Origin: Aphrophora alni
Lineage: Eukaryota; Arthropoda; Insecta; Hemiptera; Aphrophoridae
Reading direction: 5' to 3'
DNA length: 64,000 bases
NCBI GenBank assembly: GCA_963513935.1
Contig: OY740768.1
Location: forward strand, 73,570,877-73,634,876
Made by a program: the position numbers and the translations under genes. This document shows positions 1 through 13,390 of this stretch, piece after piece. Positions within the stretch are counted from its first letter, which is position 1. Every line of letters starts with the position of its first letter. Under the pieces are notes generated by a model. That model saw only the letters and a list, made by a program, of their open reading frames with translations, ran no database searches and had not been told where the DNA came from.

Positions 1-2100
1 AAAGAAAGGTCCAACAAATTGATCTCCTATAATACCAAGCCAAACATTTATTTTTTCATGATGTTGTTTATGTTGTTCACTCATTTAAAGAGAGTTAACA
101 TACAATAATGACAGTTGTACCTGTTAACATCCCCATTTAACATAAAAGATGTTTCATTCGAGAAAACACTTTGGTTTAATCCAATTATCAATATTTGCAT
201 CAAGAACTTGCAAAATTGTATTCGGCGATCATAGTTTAAAGTTCCTTAAAAAATTGTTATTGTGTAAAATATTGCACACTGAACTTGGAAAACAGAATTC
301 GTTAATACATTGAGATTTTTGATAGTACATTGGAAAAAAAAGACTGACCTTCTTCGTTTGTAGCAGGTTTCCGTTTTCGTAATTTAGGATGGTGCTTGAT
401 ACTATCCGTTTTTTGAAGACTTTGAACTGTTTTTCTACTCCTGATTTAGATATAGGATTGCGATTTAGAAAAGAATCACTAAATAGATTTTCATCTCATC
501 ACAATATCTAATTCGATCACCATTGCCTCCCATTATTTCATGGTAATAATCTTTCATCCCTTAGGTCCCTTATTTTAACAGTAACAAAATACAACAGTTC
601 TTAATTTGAATAACACTAGTTATTAACACTAGAAAATGAAGTACTGAGACAAGTTTAAATCTCACACTGATTGAGTGTTAGTCCTAGATTGTCGAAACGG
701 GTCAAAGTTCGTTTATAAAGTGATTGTCTGTCTTTTGGGATTTCCAAGAACGTGGGTCTTTTTCCTTAATAGATGTGGTCATTTATAAGGGAAAGCTTGC
801 AAAAGGAATAACACCTTTATTTTAATGTTCAACCAGTAAAGAGACCTTTATAAACAAAGTTATTGATGATTAGACAGTAATTAGTTTCTCTCAAGGTTGA
901 TGTTATGAAAATTTTGAATAGGGTTGAGATAGAGACATCTAGTTTTAGCATTTCTCTATCTCTCTTTTATCAAGACCCTTAAAAGAGGTGTAACTCGATG
1001 GACTTTACAATTAAGATTTTTTAGCTGCCACAAAATCCCCCATTTTGAGGGCATGGGTAAAGTATGGTAATACTCAAAAAAGCACATTTTTATTACCTAA
1101 AACTGCGTCCTGAGTTCACCCGTTAAAATGGTAACAAGGGTGTCTTCATGCTTTCGCCTAACCCCGAATATAAAGAGTTATGCAGACACAAACACTTTTG
1201 ATAGTGTCTACTGCCACATGGTAGTTGGACTCTTAGCTGAGTTCATTAGGTGAGTCCAAAAGTACTATGTTTTGAAGATGCTCGCTCACTTTTGTACTCA
1301 CCAACACTTTTGAATAGCAGATCTGGCCTCTTCATAGTGCACATGAAAAGTTGTATTACGTAAAAATAGTTAAAATGATGTATATACTGTGGTGTTTTAA
1401 TACAATTCAAACCATATTTCCTCCCGTGTGACAAAGTTAAAACTATTAGGAGGCTAATGCTAGGGGTGGTCTTATCTGAGGATGAATGTTTGTTCTTTTT
1501 ATATTGTAATTATTTTATATTTTGGCTATAATGTTTGGTTTAAAACAATGAGAAGTATTTTATTCATAAGTAATTATTCATACAATGTAGTTGTTCTAAA
1601 CTTTTACAAATAGTATGTGAATATCCACTTTTTATTTCACACTTTGAACATTACGCCTTGTAATTAAAACTTTTTATTTATGGATAATAAAATTAAAAAA
1701 CTTTTTGGTGAATTTAAAGAAATAAAAATTGTAAATATTGCTATTTTACATTAGGAATAAAAATATCACTCATTGTACTATTTTTAACCAAATTATAAAA
1801 ATCTCGTATGCAAATTTCAATTACGCTATGAAATATTTTCCTCTTATCATTTTATAATAAATAAAATGAAACTTTACAACTGCTATACAAAAAAGTCACA
1901 AGGTTGGCTAATTACTAAACTGCCCAATGAGAACTACATTCATTTTCGTACTCTTGACCAAGTGACATAAAGATTGGTTCACATAAAGTGACGCTATCTT
2001 CAACAGTTCTTCCAAAACCACGGCAATACTTCAAAAAATTCAAATACCTGGATTTAAGATTTTTTCACTAATAATGCAAAAAAGGGGTAACATTGGGTAA
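1..2100. other. Non-coding AT-rich DNA
   Basis: I see no supported gene, RNA or mobile element here. Short open frames lack any recognisable protein signature. Confidence 0.5.
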
Positions 2101-2765
2101 AATGTAAAATTGAATAAAATATGTATGTTTACACTAGAAATCGGTGGTCAAATTTGTAAAAAAAAATTCATTTTTAATGCCACAGTTGGTCATTTTTGAA
2201 AAAAAATTAAAAGCATTGTAATTCAATGAGAAATGGTTGTAGAGTAAATTTTATTTTAAATTGTCATTTTAAAACCTACTTTCTAGTATGCAAGTAATTG
2301 TTTATCAAGGTAAAGTGCATAAATAAATAAAAAAATAATAATAATGGTTTTTCGTATATAGCCTACTGTATCTTTCTAACCAGATTTTCATAAAAAATTT
2401 AAATGTCATTATTAATTAATAAACAAATTAATATTCATAAAATAATTTTTAACTAAATGTTGAAATTTCATAAATGGGCCATGTCATTGTCTAGATCGAG
2501 CCCTGATTTACTGGGTGCAAAATGACAATTTAATTTGTTTATTTAAAAAAGGGCACTTTGCCTTGATAAAGAAATTCTTGCATATGTTCACTAGAAAGTA
2601 GGTAAAATACTGACAATTTAAAAAAAATTTACTCTCGCCACAATGCTTTCAATCTTTTTTCAAAAATGGCTAAAAAAAATGATTTTTTTCTCTTTTTTTT
2701 TTTTTCAAATTAGACCACCATTAAACTAAATTGTTTAATATACTCATATTCTATGCAAAATGTTC
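2101..2765. repeat. Old imperfect fold-back element
   Basis: Arms at about 2101-2330 and 2525-2765 are degenerate reverse complements. Matching landmarks are a C-T-A-C-T-T-T-C-T-A-G core, TTATCAAGG-AAAGTGC, AAAGCATTGT and GGTGGTC. Both arms contain many indels. No coding sequence is seen. It is probably a decayed MITE or fold-back element. The true ends are not clear. Confidence 0.55.
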
Positions 2766-3497
2766 AATTCAAATTCTGTGGAGCATGGATATTTTATGGG
2801 ATGATACGTTTCTAATTAACATAGGGAAAGATTGCCAAAATTATAAAATGATATACCTCCTTTAAAAAATTTAAAAAAAAATTCTATTTTATCTTCATAT
2901 TTTTGACCATACATTTTAATAGCCAAATCAACTGTAGCTCATTTAAAAAATTTGCTCTCACGCCACATTTGGATTTATGTGGGGATCAATAATAAAGGAG
3001 AATTAATTCACTACTGTATAGAGCTCATTCAAACTCTTCATTAAATTATGGACCACTGAATAAATTTTACTGGACAAAAATCTTCCAGACACGAAATTTG
3101 GTGGGAAGTTAGGTTTTGGGGTTACTTCAATGGTGATAAAATGGGACACTCCAGCTCACCACTGGTCCCCTCATGGAAGTGGTAACGAGGTGCGGTAAAA
3201 CGGTTTTTTATAAATATAGTATCTCAAAAACTAAGCAAAATAAGTTTAAGACAAACATTGTAGCTGACTAAATTTCCCATCAAAATGCTTCTTAATAATT
3301 TTTTTGTTAGACTCACTTGGACAAAGATATGAGCGCTAAAAGTTAAGACATTTTTCTTACTACTGTTCGTAAAAGGCATTTTTATGAACAGTTTTAAATT
3401 ATGAAAAAAAAAAAAAAAAACTTGAATTTTTTTGAGTTTAGGCCAATTTTTCTATACTAAAAAGCACTAAATATGGGTATTGAAGTGTTTTTTTAAG
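2766..3497. other. Non-coding DNA
   Basis: AT-rich sequence with an A17 run near 3404-3420. Nothing coding is recognised. It may be part of an old dispersed repeat. Confidence 0.4.
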
Positions 3498-3502
3498 TAA
3501 TA

Positions 3503-3960
3503 CCAATGACTACATAAATACTATAAGACACGACATGGCCATGTTAAATATTCTACGCTTATTCTTGAGTTGTCTAATACCCGCCAGGTCGCTCTGCTAG
3601 AGAATATGAAGTTGATGTGACTGGCGCTAGGTGGCTCTACGGTCAAATAATGTTTCAGGCGGGTAAAAGAAAACGCACTGATGCCACATATGGGACCAGA
3701 GATGCGAGGGAAGGTTGAGAATCGCTTATCTCAGCGCACAAACTGACAACACTGACTATGCTGACGGAAGTAAGTGAGAAGGTTTGTGAGAGAGAGGTCA
3801 ACAGTTGTACAGTCTCAACCAAGTGGGATGCGTACAGTCAAGCACCTGCTGCTAGCGCTTTCTGATAGCTGTGTGTCAAACTTGTGACGAACAGCACCCG
3901 TAAAGCGTAGACTATTTCCCTATCCTATGTCGTGTCTTATAGTATTTATGTAGTCATTGG
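3503..3960. mobile_element. 458-bp MITE with long terminal inverted repeats and TAATA target duplication
   Basis: Terminal inverted repeats begin CCAATGACTACATAAATACT and match perfectly for over 30 bases, then imperfectly out to about 60 (both ends reach CTACGCTT inside). The element is flanked by TAATA at 3498-3502 and again at 3961-3965. A small internal inverted pair TACCCGCC / GGCGGGTA lies near 3580 and 3660. There is no open frame, so it is non-autonomous. The superfamily is not assigned; a TA or TAA duplication would also fit Tc1/mariner or Harbinger. Confidence 0.8.
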
Positions 3961-4124
3961 TAATACCAAATATTTGAATATAAAATTTTGCATGTATATA
4001 TTTATGCATAGATATACACACACACACTACAACTACAAAAACATGCATTTTTAAATGTAAGCATTTTTAGTTGTACCGTATACATACACACCATATCTGT
4101 GGAAATATGCGTAGAAATATTTTC

Positions 4125-4127
<3 letters not shown>

Positions 4128-4172
<45 letters not shown>
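4128..4172. repeat. (AT)n microsatellite
   Basis: About 22 AT repeats. They create false Tyr-Ile open frames on both strands. Confidence 0.95.
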
Positions 4173-4177
<5 letters not shown>

Positions 4178-5600
4178 TATATTTGTCTAAATCCAAAAAT
4201 GCACTTCTATACTCATCAATTAGACAGTATAGTATAGGCCTGCTTCTTTACTCTGGCTGTATCTTATCAATACCATTGAAAGTGTCATATGTATCCAAAA
4301 TTCGATTTTATGGAATTACTGTTATTCCTGGTTTATCTGTATTAACATGTCAGAAAAGAACCCAAATGATACCTCTGTCTTTTATTAGGATGTATCCGAT
4401 ATTTTCTATTAATTATTTTTAATATTTTTTGTGATCCGATACCAGTATATGATGATATATGTTTTTACGTTCATCTTGTAAGAAAGCTACCAAATGAATG
4501 CATACTAAGATCCAAACATTTTATGAAAGAATGGGTTTATGGTGGAAAAATTAAACTGTATGAACATTGCTATCAGTTGATGCTGATTTGGTAAAATTGC
4601 TGATACAGTAAAATAAGTGAAACATGTGAAATAAAGGTACACATTTTTGAAAGGAGAAGGGGGTGACATTAAAATTTCTATTGGTCTTGTGACTTTTTCT
4701 TAAATTTTAATATTTCTTAAATACTAGTTAGTTAGAAAGAATAAAACACATATGTTTATTTATATTCCCTTGTATGAACCATTTAAATGTATCTTCATGT
4801 TGAAACCTATGAAAAACATGCAGTGTTGGTATAATAAAAAATATTGTTCATAAATATTACATTATTATATTTTATGTCATAATAAATTTGTACACAGAAG
4901 AACACCTTTGCAAGTATTATTAAATTTATTTTACAACTTAAATCTACATTTGTACTTATTTGATTTCAACATATAATTCATTAAATTTACTAAACATAAA
5001 TCATCCTTTGTTTACATGACATTTTTTTTCTTTTTTACATGTAGCTCCCAAAGTTTCTGCATATCTTCATGAATTATCCTGTATATACAACTTTGTTGAT
5101 TGAGTATTTTAAAGTGAAATACATTTTGTGGGTTGAATCAACTCTTTATTGAAAATGGTGTAAACTTATATTTCAATCTGTTAATGTACTAATTCCATCA
5201 AATAACATTTAATGCATATTTTCTATACAATGTTTGTAAATATAATGACTGTAGATGATAACTTGGTCATTGAAAACATTGTCTTGTTGCAAATAAAAGT
5301 GTTTGTTATGGAAATGCTATTAATTGTTGCTCCCCACATTTTCCCTTACAATGGCTAGGTCAAAACAGCAACTCTTTTAAACCCTTGCAGAGATTGAGTA
5401 CAGACCATCTTGAGTGCCAGGTGACAGCTCAAGCAACTGGTGGGCTTTTCTATATTACTTTATTGGAATCTCATTAAATTTATTTTAATGGACAAGAAAT
5501 CAATCTTGCTATGGTGAATTTACAAATTAAATTTGCAGACATAAACACTTATAGTCAAAACACAATAATAAAAATTAAAAAAATATAAATTCCTATATTG
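4173..5600. other. Intergenic DNA downstream of gene 1
   Basis: AT-rich sequence with no supported gene. A short open frame at 4200-4422 has no recognisable signature. Confidence 0.4.
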
Positions 5601-5606
5601 TTTATT
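5601..5606 (-). terminator. Candidate polyadenylation signal for gene 1
   Basis: The reverse strand reads AATAAA about 200 bases after the stop codon. A closer variant ATTAAA occurs near 5733-5738. Neither is confirmed. Confidence 0.3.
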
Positions 5607-5808
5607 ATAACAACAATGATTAATAATTGTTAAAGGAATAGTACAAGTAAAACTAATATTTTAGTATTTCTAATAAAACTTTAACTTGTTTTACTGTATA
5701 AATGCTGTACATATATGGATATCATTGATTTTAATTTAATGATTCATTACTTTTAAAATTTTGAAGAAACAGGTTATAATATTAAATATATTATTAGTTT
5801 CAATAACT

Positions 5809-6092
5809 TTAGCATAAACTCCAATTAAACATAATTATAATTGTTGTAACTAGTAATAATTGTGATAATGTTTTTGAAAAAGATGAATTTCTGGTATTCA
5901 ATGAACAAAGAGAATTCAAATCTTTTGAAGAGATACAATAGCTACTGCTTTCATTATGAAAGTTAAGGTATCTGAATGGTAAATGACAATATGTGTCCAA
6001 ACATTCATTAGAGTCCTCTGCCAGCAATGCTTTGTAGAAATCAAACTTTGATGTCTTTTTTCGTTCATCAGTTGTAAGTGTGATCCTCAAAC
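5809..6092 (-). CDS. Gene 1 exon 6: C-terminal cysteine cap and hydrophobic tail with stop
   Basis: This terminal exon has 284 nt, with a TTTGTTTTAG acceptor. It encodes residues 333-425 and the stop at 5811-5809. Cysteines 362, 367, 384 and 394 follow the C-x-C of exon 5. An Asn/Ser-rich segment (N397-x-x-N400-S-S) precedes a 14-residue hydrophobic stretch ending close to the C-terminus. That layout is typical of a GPI-attachment signal; a short C-terminal transmembrane anchor is the alternative. Confidence 0.7.
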
Positions 6093-9000
6093 CTAAAACA
6101 AAGATTTACATTTATTCCTTTATAATGCAATATTGATATTTGAATGAATTCACTATTGAGCAAGGAAAATCTGAAACAAATTGAAGAATTAAGAGTTAAT
6201 GTCTGTGTGTTTGTGGGGGGGGGGGGGAGCTGAAGCAATTACAATGAAATTATATCTAAGTCTGTTGCATTTCTAGAAATAAGCTTTAGTATTGTCACAA
6301 AGCAGTCACTGATAAACAAAATAAAATTTAAAAATCTAGTGTTAAACATTTGATAGTACAAACCTTGTCTTCCCGTGAAAGCACCACATGTTTTATTTTT
6401 GCTCTCATTGTAGAAATACACTGATAGCAAAATCCTCACTTACACTGTTTGAATTTGCAAGCAAATAACATTCTCTTTAACATCCAGAAGTGGAGATAAA
6501 AGACTGGCAGGTAGACTGGTTATAACTATTAGGGGTGGACTCATGTTGCCAACAACCTCGTGTACAGTCAGGTTTCAATATAGCAACAACTCTAGTGTAC
6601 ATTCAGGATCCAGTTAAAATAGTTCTCTTACCGGCAAAAATAGATCACAATTAGTGATCTTTAGCGAATTATTTGTTTTATTTTTTATGTAGATTAGGCT
6701 TGGATAATACGGAACCTCGATTAATCAAAGCTCGGTTAATCGAGACTCTACTGTATATGAATTTACTAAGTTGTAATCCTTTTTGAATTGCCCTGTATAA
6801 TATTAAATTTACAAAATCTGTCCAACAATGACTTTTTCAAGTAACAGATGTTGAACGTATTTTGAAGTATTAAGTATAGGTTTTCTTTATTACCTTTATG
6901 GTTTACTAATTAGAGAAGTGTTATATATCATTATATTAGGTTTGTTATTGAATTTATTTGTGTGAATGTATGACTGCATACACACATATATATGTATGCG
7001 TGAATTTGTATGTTTATATATATTATACATAGTACTTATTATTACTATAATTTTTGCAGTGGATTTTACGCATTTAGCGGTTTAATTTTGATTGTTGTAA
7101 ATGTGTTGTGTGTTTTGTTGTTTTATACAAATGTAAGCTAAATCTAAGTTACAGCTACTGTGTAATTGATATTAGAAGACTCATTCAAATGAGGTTTTAG
7201 TTTTTAAATTTTTTTATTTGGTATGACATTGATATCAAGAAAGCCTTACTTTATAAGAAAGTGTAGTTATTTTTTCTTAAAATGTTGTTAAATAATTTAT
7301 AATTTAAATGTATTATTATTATTTATTTATTTTTTGTGTTTGAAGGACAAGTTATGGGTCACTTATATTTTCTTCTCTTATCTTAACCCTTAGCACGCTG
7401 AATAACAATTTAGGCTATTTACTCATAACGTGCTATTAGGGAAATTTTTTTTTGTAATTGTTTAAAGTTCTATTTGATTTTGGGTTCTTACAGATATATT
7501 TGGTAAAAAAAAAAATGTAGATTGGCTTAAAATTAAAAAAAAAAATTTTTCACAGATTAAAACAAGAAAAAATACTTAATTTCACATTTTTGACCGCCCT
7601 ATGAAACAGATTATTAATTTTTTTTAAATTTACAAACAAATCATATTAATTTTTTTTATATAAAAGTAAGCCTACTATTTAATTCAAAATAACCCGAATT
7701 TCATCAAACAAATAAATTTTACTAAAAAAAGGTTTTGAGAAAAATCAACATATCATATCAAAAATATCTTTCTACTGCTCATAATAATTACATACATTCA
7801 GGGCATCAAAAAAATTACTGATATAGACTAAATATACATATAAACACACAAACAATATTTGACGCTAATACTGTGTCCATAGGAACTGTCTATATTTCAA
7901 AATGTATTCTGTAGTTGAAAAAGATGCATTCATTATTTCATCGATAAATTGATCAAATCCAAGGTAGTAAGGGTTTGCCATTTTTATAACTAGCCTATTT
8001 TACACAAAATAAAAATGTATACTATAATCTAAAATATAAATAATATGGCCTAAACAAATCAACAATGAACAGCTATAGCAGTGATAATGCTGACAAAACA
8101 TTTTACAACTGACCGTCATAGCTTACTGAGACGAGAAATCAAGTTATACGCGCTGGGGCAGAACAAAAAATGGCGCCTGGTTGCTATAACAACCAAATAA
8201 AGACAAATGACAGGTGATCGAGAACAAATACCGTAGTGGGAGTGTCACATTATACCAATAGAACATTTCCCTGCACTCTATTGGACTTTAAACGAATTAA
8301 AAATACCTGCAGAAGTCAAATAGTGTTGAATCGAGATATCCCGTCATACGCATTACCAGTCAAGTTGAGGGTTACGTGAAATCCCATCATACGCGTGCTA
8401 AGGGTTAAGTTAAAAATTACTTAGCTTTTAAGATTTTTTAAAATTGTTTTTTTTTTTTGTAAATCTAACCCTTTAGAATTTGAAGCTCATAAAAGTTCAG
8501 TAATTAGTCATTAGTCATTTTTGGTAATTGACAAGAACACACGAAATATTTTTCGTGGCCTTCATTGTTTGAAACTTTCACCATACACGTAAACAATTAA
8601 GTATTACTTACATAGTTATCCCAAAAGAAATACTCCTTAAAATACTATGAAACTGATATTCTGGCATTCAAGCTCAACTTACATCCTCCATCTCTCAAGT
8701 ACTTATTATAGGTAATTTATAGCTTGGGGATAAATGTACAGTCAAACATACATACTATTCATACAAACCAGTCATACTTTACTTTATGATGCAAGGAGAG
8801 AAAAATTGTATTTTGCAGATTATTATTTGTTTATAGATATAGTTTATTAATTGGTCACAGCCACTTTTATCTTTGATTCAAGAAATTTGAGGATATACAT
8901 GTTTAAAACAAGGGAGGATAACTTAAAAATGGCCTTGAAATAAAGTATTTAATTTTTTCCCTACAATTTGAAACTTTTTGTTTGTTGAAACACCCATGTC

Positions 9001-12000
9001 TATGTCTTGGAACTATGCAGTAACTGTTTTGAACGGTCACCATTTAAAATTAAAAATAAAATTTAAAATCCTGCACCTACATTGGTCAGCCTAGTTGTGG
9101 ATAACTTTATTCCTTAAAATCTTAATGATTGATACACACATTTGGCCATAGTTGAGAAACAAACGTATAGATAAAATTTCTAAATGGTCAAATTAAAATT
9201 GGATCTCACTTTGTTTTAGGCAATAAGTTTAACAAGGATAAAATAAAGCAAAAGCTTAAAGTTTCAAATATTTAATAGTATAAATGAGCTACAATTGTTT
9301 CGCCTTGCGGCATCGACGGGCTACTGATAATTTACAGGTATAGACAACTATTCAAACATAAGTACAGGAAACTGAAATACAATAGAGAAATCGGGAAAAA
9401 GGTAGGGGGATGACCTAGCAGGTAGATAAAGGTTAATGAACTATGGTATGGATGGGTTTTAGAAGAGGTGACGAATTTAATACAATTTGGTCATTTAAGT
9501 TGAGAATAGGCCTAAGTGAAATAGATCTATTTATTTCTAAACATTCTAAATTATTTAATGTATTGCTTTTATTTTCTATATGTAAGAGTTTAACATTCAA
9601 TTTCAGATCAAAACTATGACCCGAGTCCAAAAGGTGGTTAGCAAAGTTAGAGTTTCTATAGCCATGTTTCCAGCTATTTACATGTTCTTTAATTCTAACT
9701 TTTATAGATCTACCTGTTTGACCTATGTACTCAGAGTCACAATCTTGACAAGATATTTTATAAACTCCACTATTTTCTAACATTTCTTTTTTATCTTTAT
9801 TATTAACCAACATTTTCCCTAGATTTTTTGTACAATAAAAGGCAACTTTACGATTACATTTAGTAGAAATAAGGTTACTGATTTTATAACTAGTTCTGTT
9901 GATATAAGATAATTTACAATATCTAACTATTTCAATGTTCTCATTATGGGAAGAGTGGACTAAATTTTCAGCTCTACGCTTTAACTTTTTTCTTAAAATA
10001 TTATCTATTAAACTAACCTCATACTTATTATTAACAGCAATTTGTTTAACGACATTCAGTTCATCATAAAAGTCATTAGGTGAAAGAGGTATACTAATAA
10101 GTCTATGTACCAAGCTGTGAAAAGCAGCATGTTTATGGCTGATAGGATGGTTAGAATCAGCAGGTATAACTGTATCTGTATAAGTAGGTTTTCTGAAAAT
10201 TTTAAATTTATGATAACTATCACTGATATTAATGTTAAGGTCCAAGAAATTAATGCTGTTATTGTTACCCACTTCCATAGTGAACTGAATGTTGTTATTT
10301 ACAGAATTTATGGTTAAATTAATATCAGTGATAGTTATCATAAATTTAAAATTTTCAGAAAACCTACTTATACAGATACAGTTATACCTGCTGATTCTAA
10401 CCATCCTATCAGCCATAAACATGCTGCTTTTCACAGCATGGTACATAGACTTATTAGTATACCTCTTTCACCTAATGACTTTTATGATGAACTGAATGTC
10501 GTTAAACAAATTGCTGTTAATAATAAGTATGAGGTTAGTTTAATAGATAATATTTTAAGAAAAAAGTTAAAGCGTAGAGCTGAAAATTTAATCCACTCTT
10601 CCCATAACGAGAACATTGAAATAGTTAGATATTGTAAATTATCTTATATCAACAGAACTAGTTATAAAATCAGTAACCTTATTTCTACTAAATGTAATCG
10701 TAAAGTTGCCTTTTATTGTACAAAAAATCTAGGGAAAATGTTGGTTAATAATAAAGATAAAAAAGAAATGTTAGAAAATAGTGGAGTTTATAAAATATCT
10801 TGTCAAGATTGTGACTCTGAGTACCTACATAGGTCAAACAGGTACTGTAGATCTATAAAAGTTAGAATTAAAGAACATGTAAATAGCTGGAAACATGGCT
10901 ATAGAAACTCTAACTTTGTTAACCACCTTTTGGACTCGGGTCATAGTTTTGATCCGAAATTGAATGTTAAACTCTTACATATAGAAAATAAAAGCAATAG
11001 ATTAAATAATTTAGAATGTTTAGAAATAAATAGATCTATTTCACTTAGGCCTATTCTCAACTTAAATGACCAAATTGTATTAAATTCGTCACCTCTTCTA
11101 AAACCCATCCCTACCATAGTTCATTAACCTTTATCTACCTGCTAGGTCATCCTCCTACCTTTTTCCCGATTTCTCTATTGTATTTCAGTTTCCCGTACTT
11201 ATGTTTGAATAGTTGTCTATACCTGTAAATTATCAGTAGCCCGTCGATGCCGCAAGGCGAAACAATTGTAGCTCATTTATACTATTAAATATTTGAAACT
11301 TTAAGCTTTTGCTTTATTTTATCCTTGAATATGGAGTTTCAACAAGAAATATCTGCTATTACATTAAAGTTGAATAAATTTAACACCTAGATTATTTACA
11401 ATTGAACAATATAGAAGTGTAGTTGGATATATTACACCTAGTTGGATTATGCAAAATAAAAACAATGATAAAAATTAAATCAATAACAATAATTACCAAA
11501 TAAAGCACAGGTGCAGTTAAAATGATTATCATAAAGTAGTATGGTGGCAGAATCGATTTCACTTTCATTCAGTTCCCAGCAGTGGTGCAATGCCAATGGT
11601 TCTGCCCAATTTATTGTGTTTTCTCTGAATTGATAGAAAAATGGATCTGGATCTAAAATTATAATAATACATACACCTTTTATTAAAGTTTAGAAAGTTG
11701 TTTTAAGAATAATAAATTAAACATATGTTCAGATTTTAGATTTGATAAAATATCAAATATAATTAATTCAGTCTGAAGGCTCACAAAATACAACTATGAC
11801 CTTTACATATAGGAGAGGAGGAAGGTTGGTAAAAAGCATTTGATTTTCTGAAGACTTAAAATTCTACATGGTTTATCAACCATGGTATACATGTATACAT
11901 GGTTTATACTTATTCTACTTATTCCCACTTCAGCTTGTACCGACATATGTATTTTTTCTTTCTTGAAGTAAATAGAACTTACTGCCAGGAAGTGCTGTAC

Positions 12001-13079
12001 CCTAGCGTTCAAGTCTGAAAACAGCGTCAGGTGATTCTTGCCGTAGGCTTTCTAACGGTGCCTGCAGAGATAACAGATAGTTCGGAATTAAGTTTTGCAC
12101 TGATGACATTCGCTCGAAAAGTTTTCTAAAATTTATCTTTTACTTTAACTGTCATCATGTTGATCTATCTTTGTTATTTAAAAAAGTAAGAATATTCAAT
12201 ACAGAAGCTTCACTAAAATGTGGGCAGTTTTCTTTTTCTTTCTAAATTTATAAAGAAAAATCAAAAATCGTAACTTCGTCTTCATTCATCATGGCTCGTC
12301 TTAAAACATCTTTTGACAACTCTTGAACCAGGTAAAAGAAAGTTACTGAGTTACTGTATTTTACTGAGTTACTATGTTAAAATATGTACTGTCTTTATAA
12401 ATGTAAAAATTTAAAATCTGTTTTTAATTATAACTAAACTAAATTTTAGCTTGTCAGTAAATTATAAGAGTATAAATTCAAACAGTCTTTTTAAAATTAA
12501 TAGCAATTCATTTTATTTCTAGTTATTATGGAGTGAAATCATCAATTGACTTATTTAACATATATAACATTTTATTTTCATGGAAATTGCAGTTTCAGAG
12601 CTTAGTTACAGAGAAATATATTACTTAAAAACCTAGAACAGAAGTTTTTAAACTTGTAAAATGTCTCTGTTCATTTACTAATTCCAACCTGTATATTTCT
12701 CAGCTTATGCTGGTTCAAGCTGGAATTACAAGCTATAACTTCAAGTTCAAACTCAAGTCCAGACATTTCATCTGAAGGACATTTCAGCTTTGTTTAAAAT
12801 GCAAAAGTGAAAACTAAAAATAACCAAATAACTTGAATTTATGTATTTTCATTAATTGAGGACTTGTTGTGAAATTTGTTTAGATAATGCTTTAAGTTTT
12901 TTTTTAACCATAATAACAATATTTTTTTTTTAAATGCAAAACTAAAATAAATTTTTCTTGGAAGGGACAAGCTAGCAATTTCGGACCTCACGACCCCAAA
13001 GGGGTTGATTTTCTAAATTTATAAAGCATTGACGTCAATTACTAGTAAATTTTCTAACATATTTTTTTTATATAATAAA

Positions 13080-13113
<34 letters not shown>

Positions 13114-13344
13114 GTTGGCCAACTCAGATAATATATATATATATATGTAATTATTTAATTTTTTAAAAAATTTTCTAATAATTTAATCTTAGAATCATTT
13201 TTGTAACTTAAGTACTATTAACAAATTGTTACCATTATCTTTGTTCACCAAAATATTTTGTAATTTAAAACATATGGGGGGGATTTGTTTAACGTTATGT
13301 AATTATTTTGTTTTAAGGGCGTATCAACTTTACACATTTATGGA

Positions 13345-13390
<46 letters not shown>

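Larger units (their letters stand above)
9225..11330. repeat. 2.1-kb inverted repeat made of two head-to-head Penelope-like elements
   Basis: The arms at about 9225-10231 and 10320-11330 are reverse complements with only scattered differences. They are separated by about 88 bases that belong to the left (minus-strand) copy only. Each arm holds the C-terminal coding part, a 3' untranslated part and a terminal hairpin (GCC-GCAA-GGC followed by GAAAC). Inverted, 5'-truncated copies are a known insertion form of Penelope-like elements. It sits in intron 5 of gene 1. Confidence 0.85.

Noticed and set aside
4260..4420. Weak resemblance to exon 2 of gene 1 (GGATGTATCC-ATATTTT)
   Set aside because: The similarity is limited to about 17 bases and the reverse-strand translation has stops.
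4002..4422. Open frames on both strands around 4.1 kb
   Set aside because: They are mostly the translation of an (AT)n microsatellite (Tyr-Ile repeats).
12090..12130. CTGATGA followed by TCGAAAAG, hammerhead-like
   Set aside because: The bases between cannot form the required stem II, and no cleavage triplet lies in the right place.
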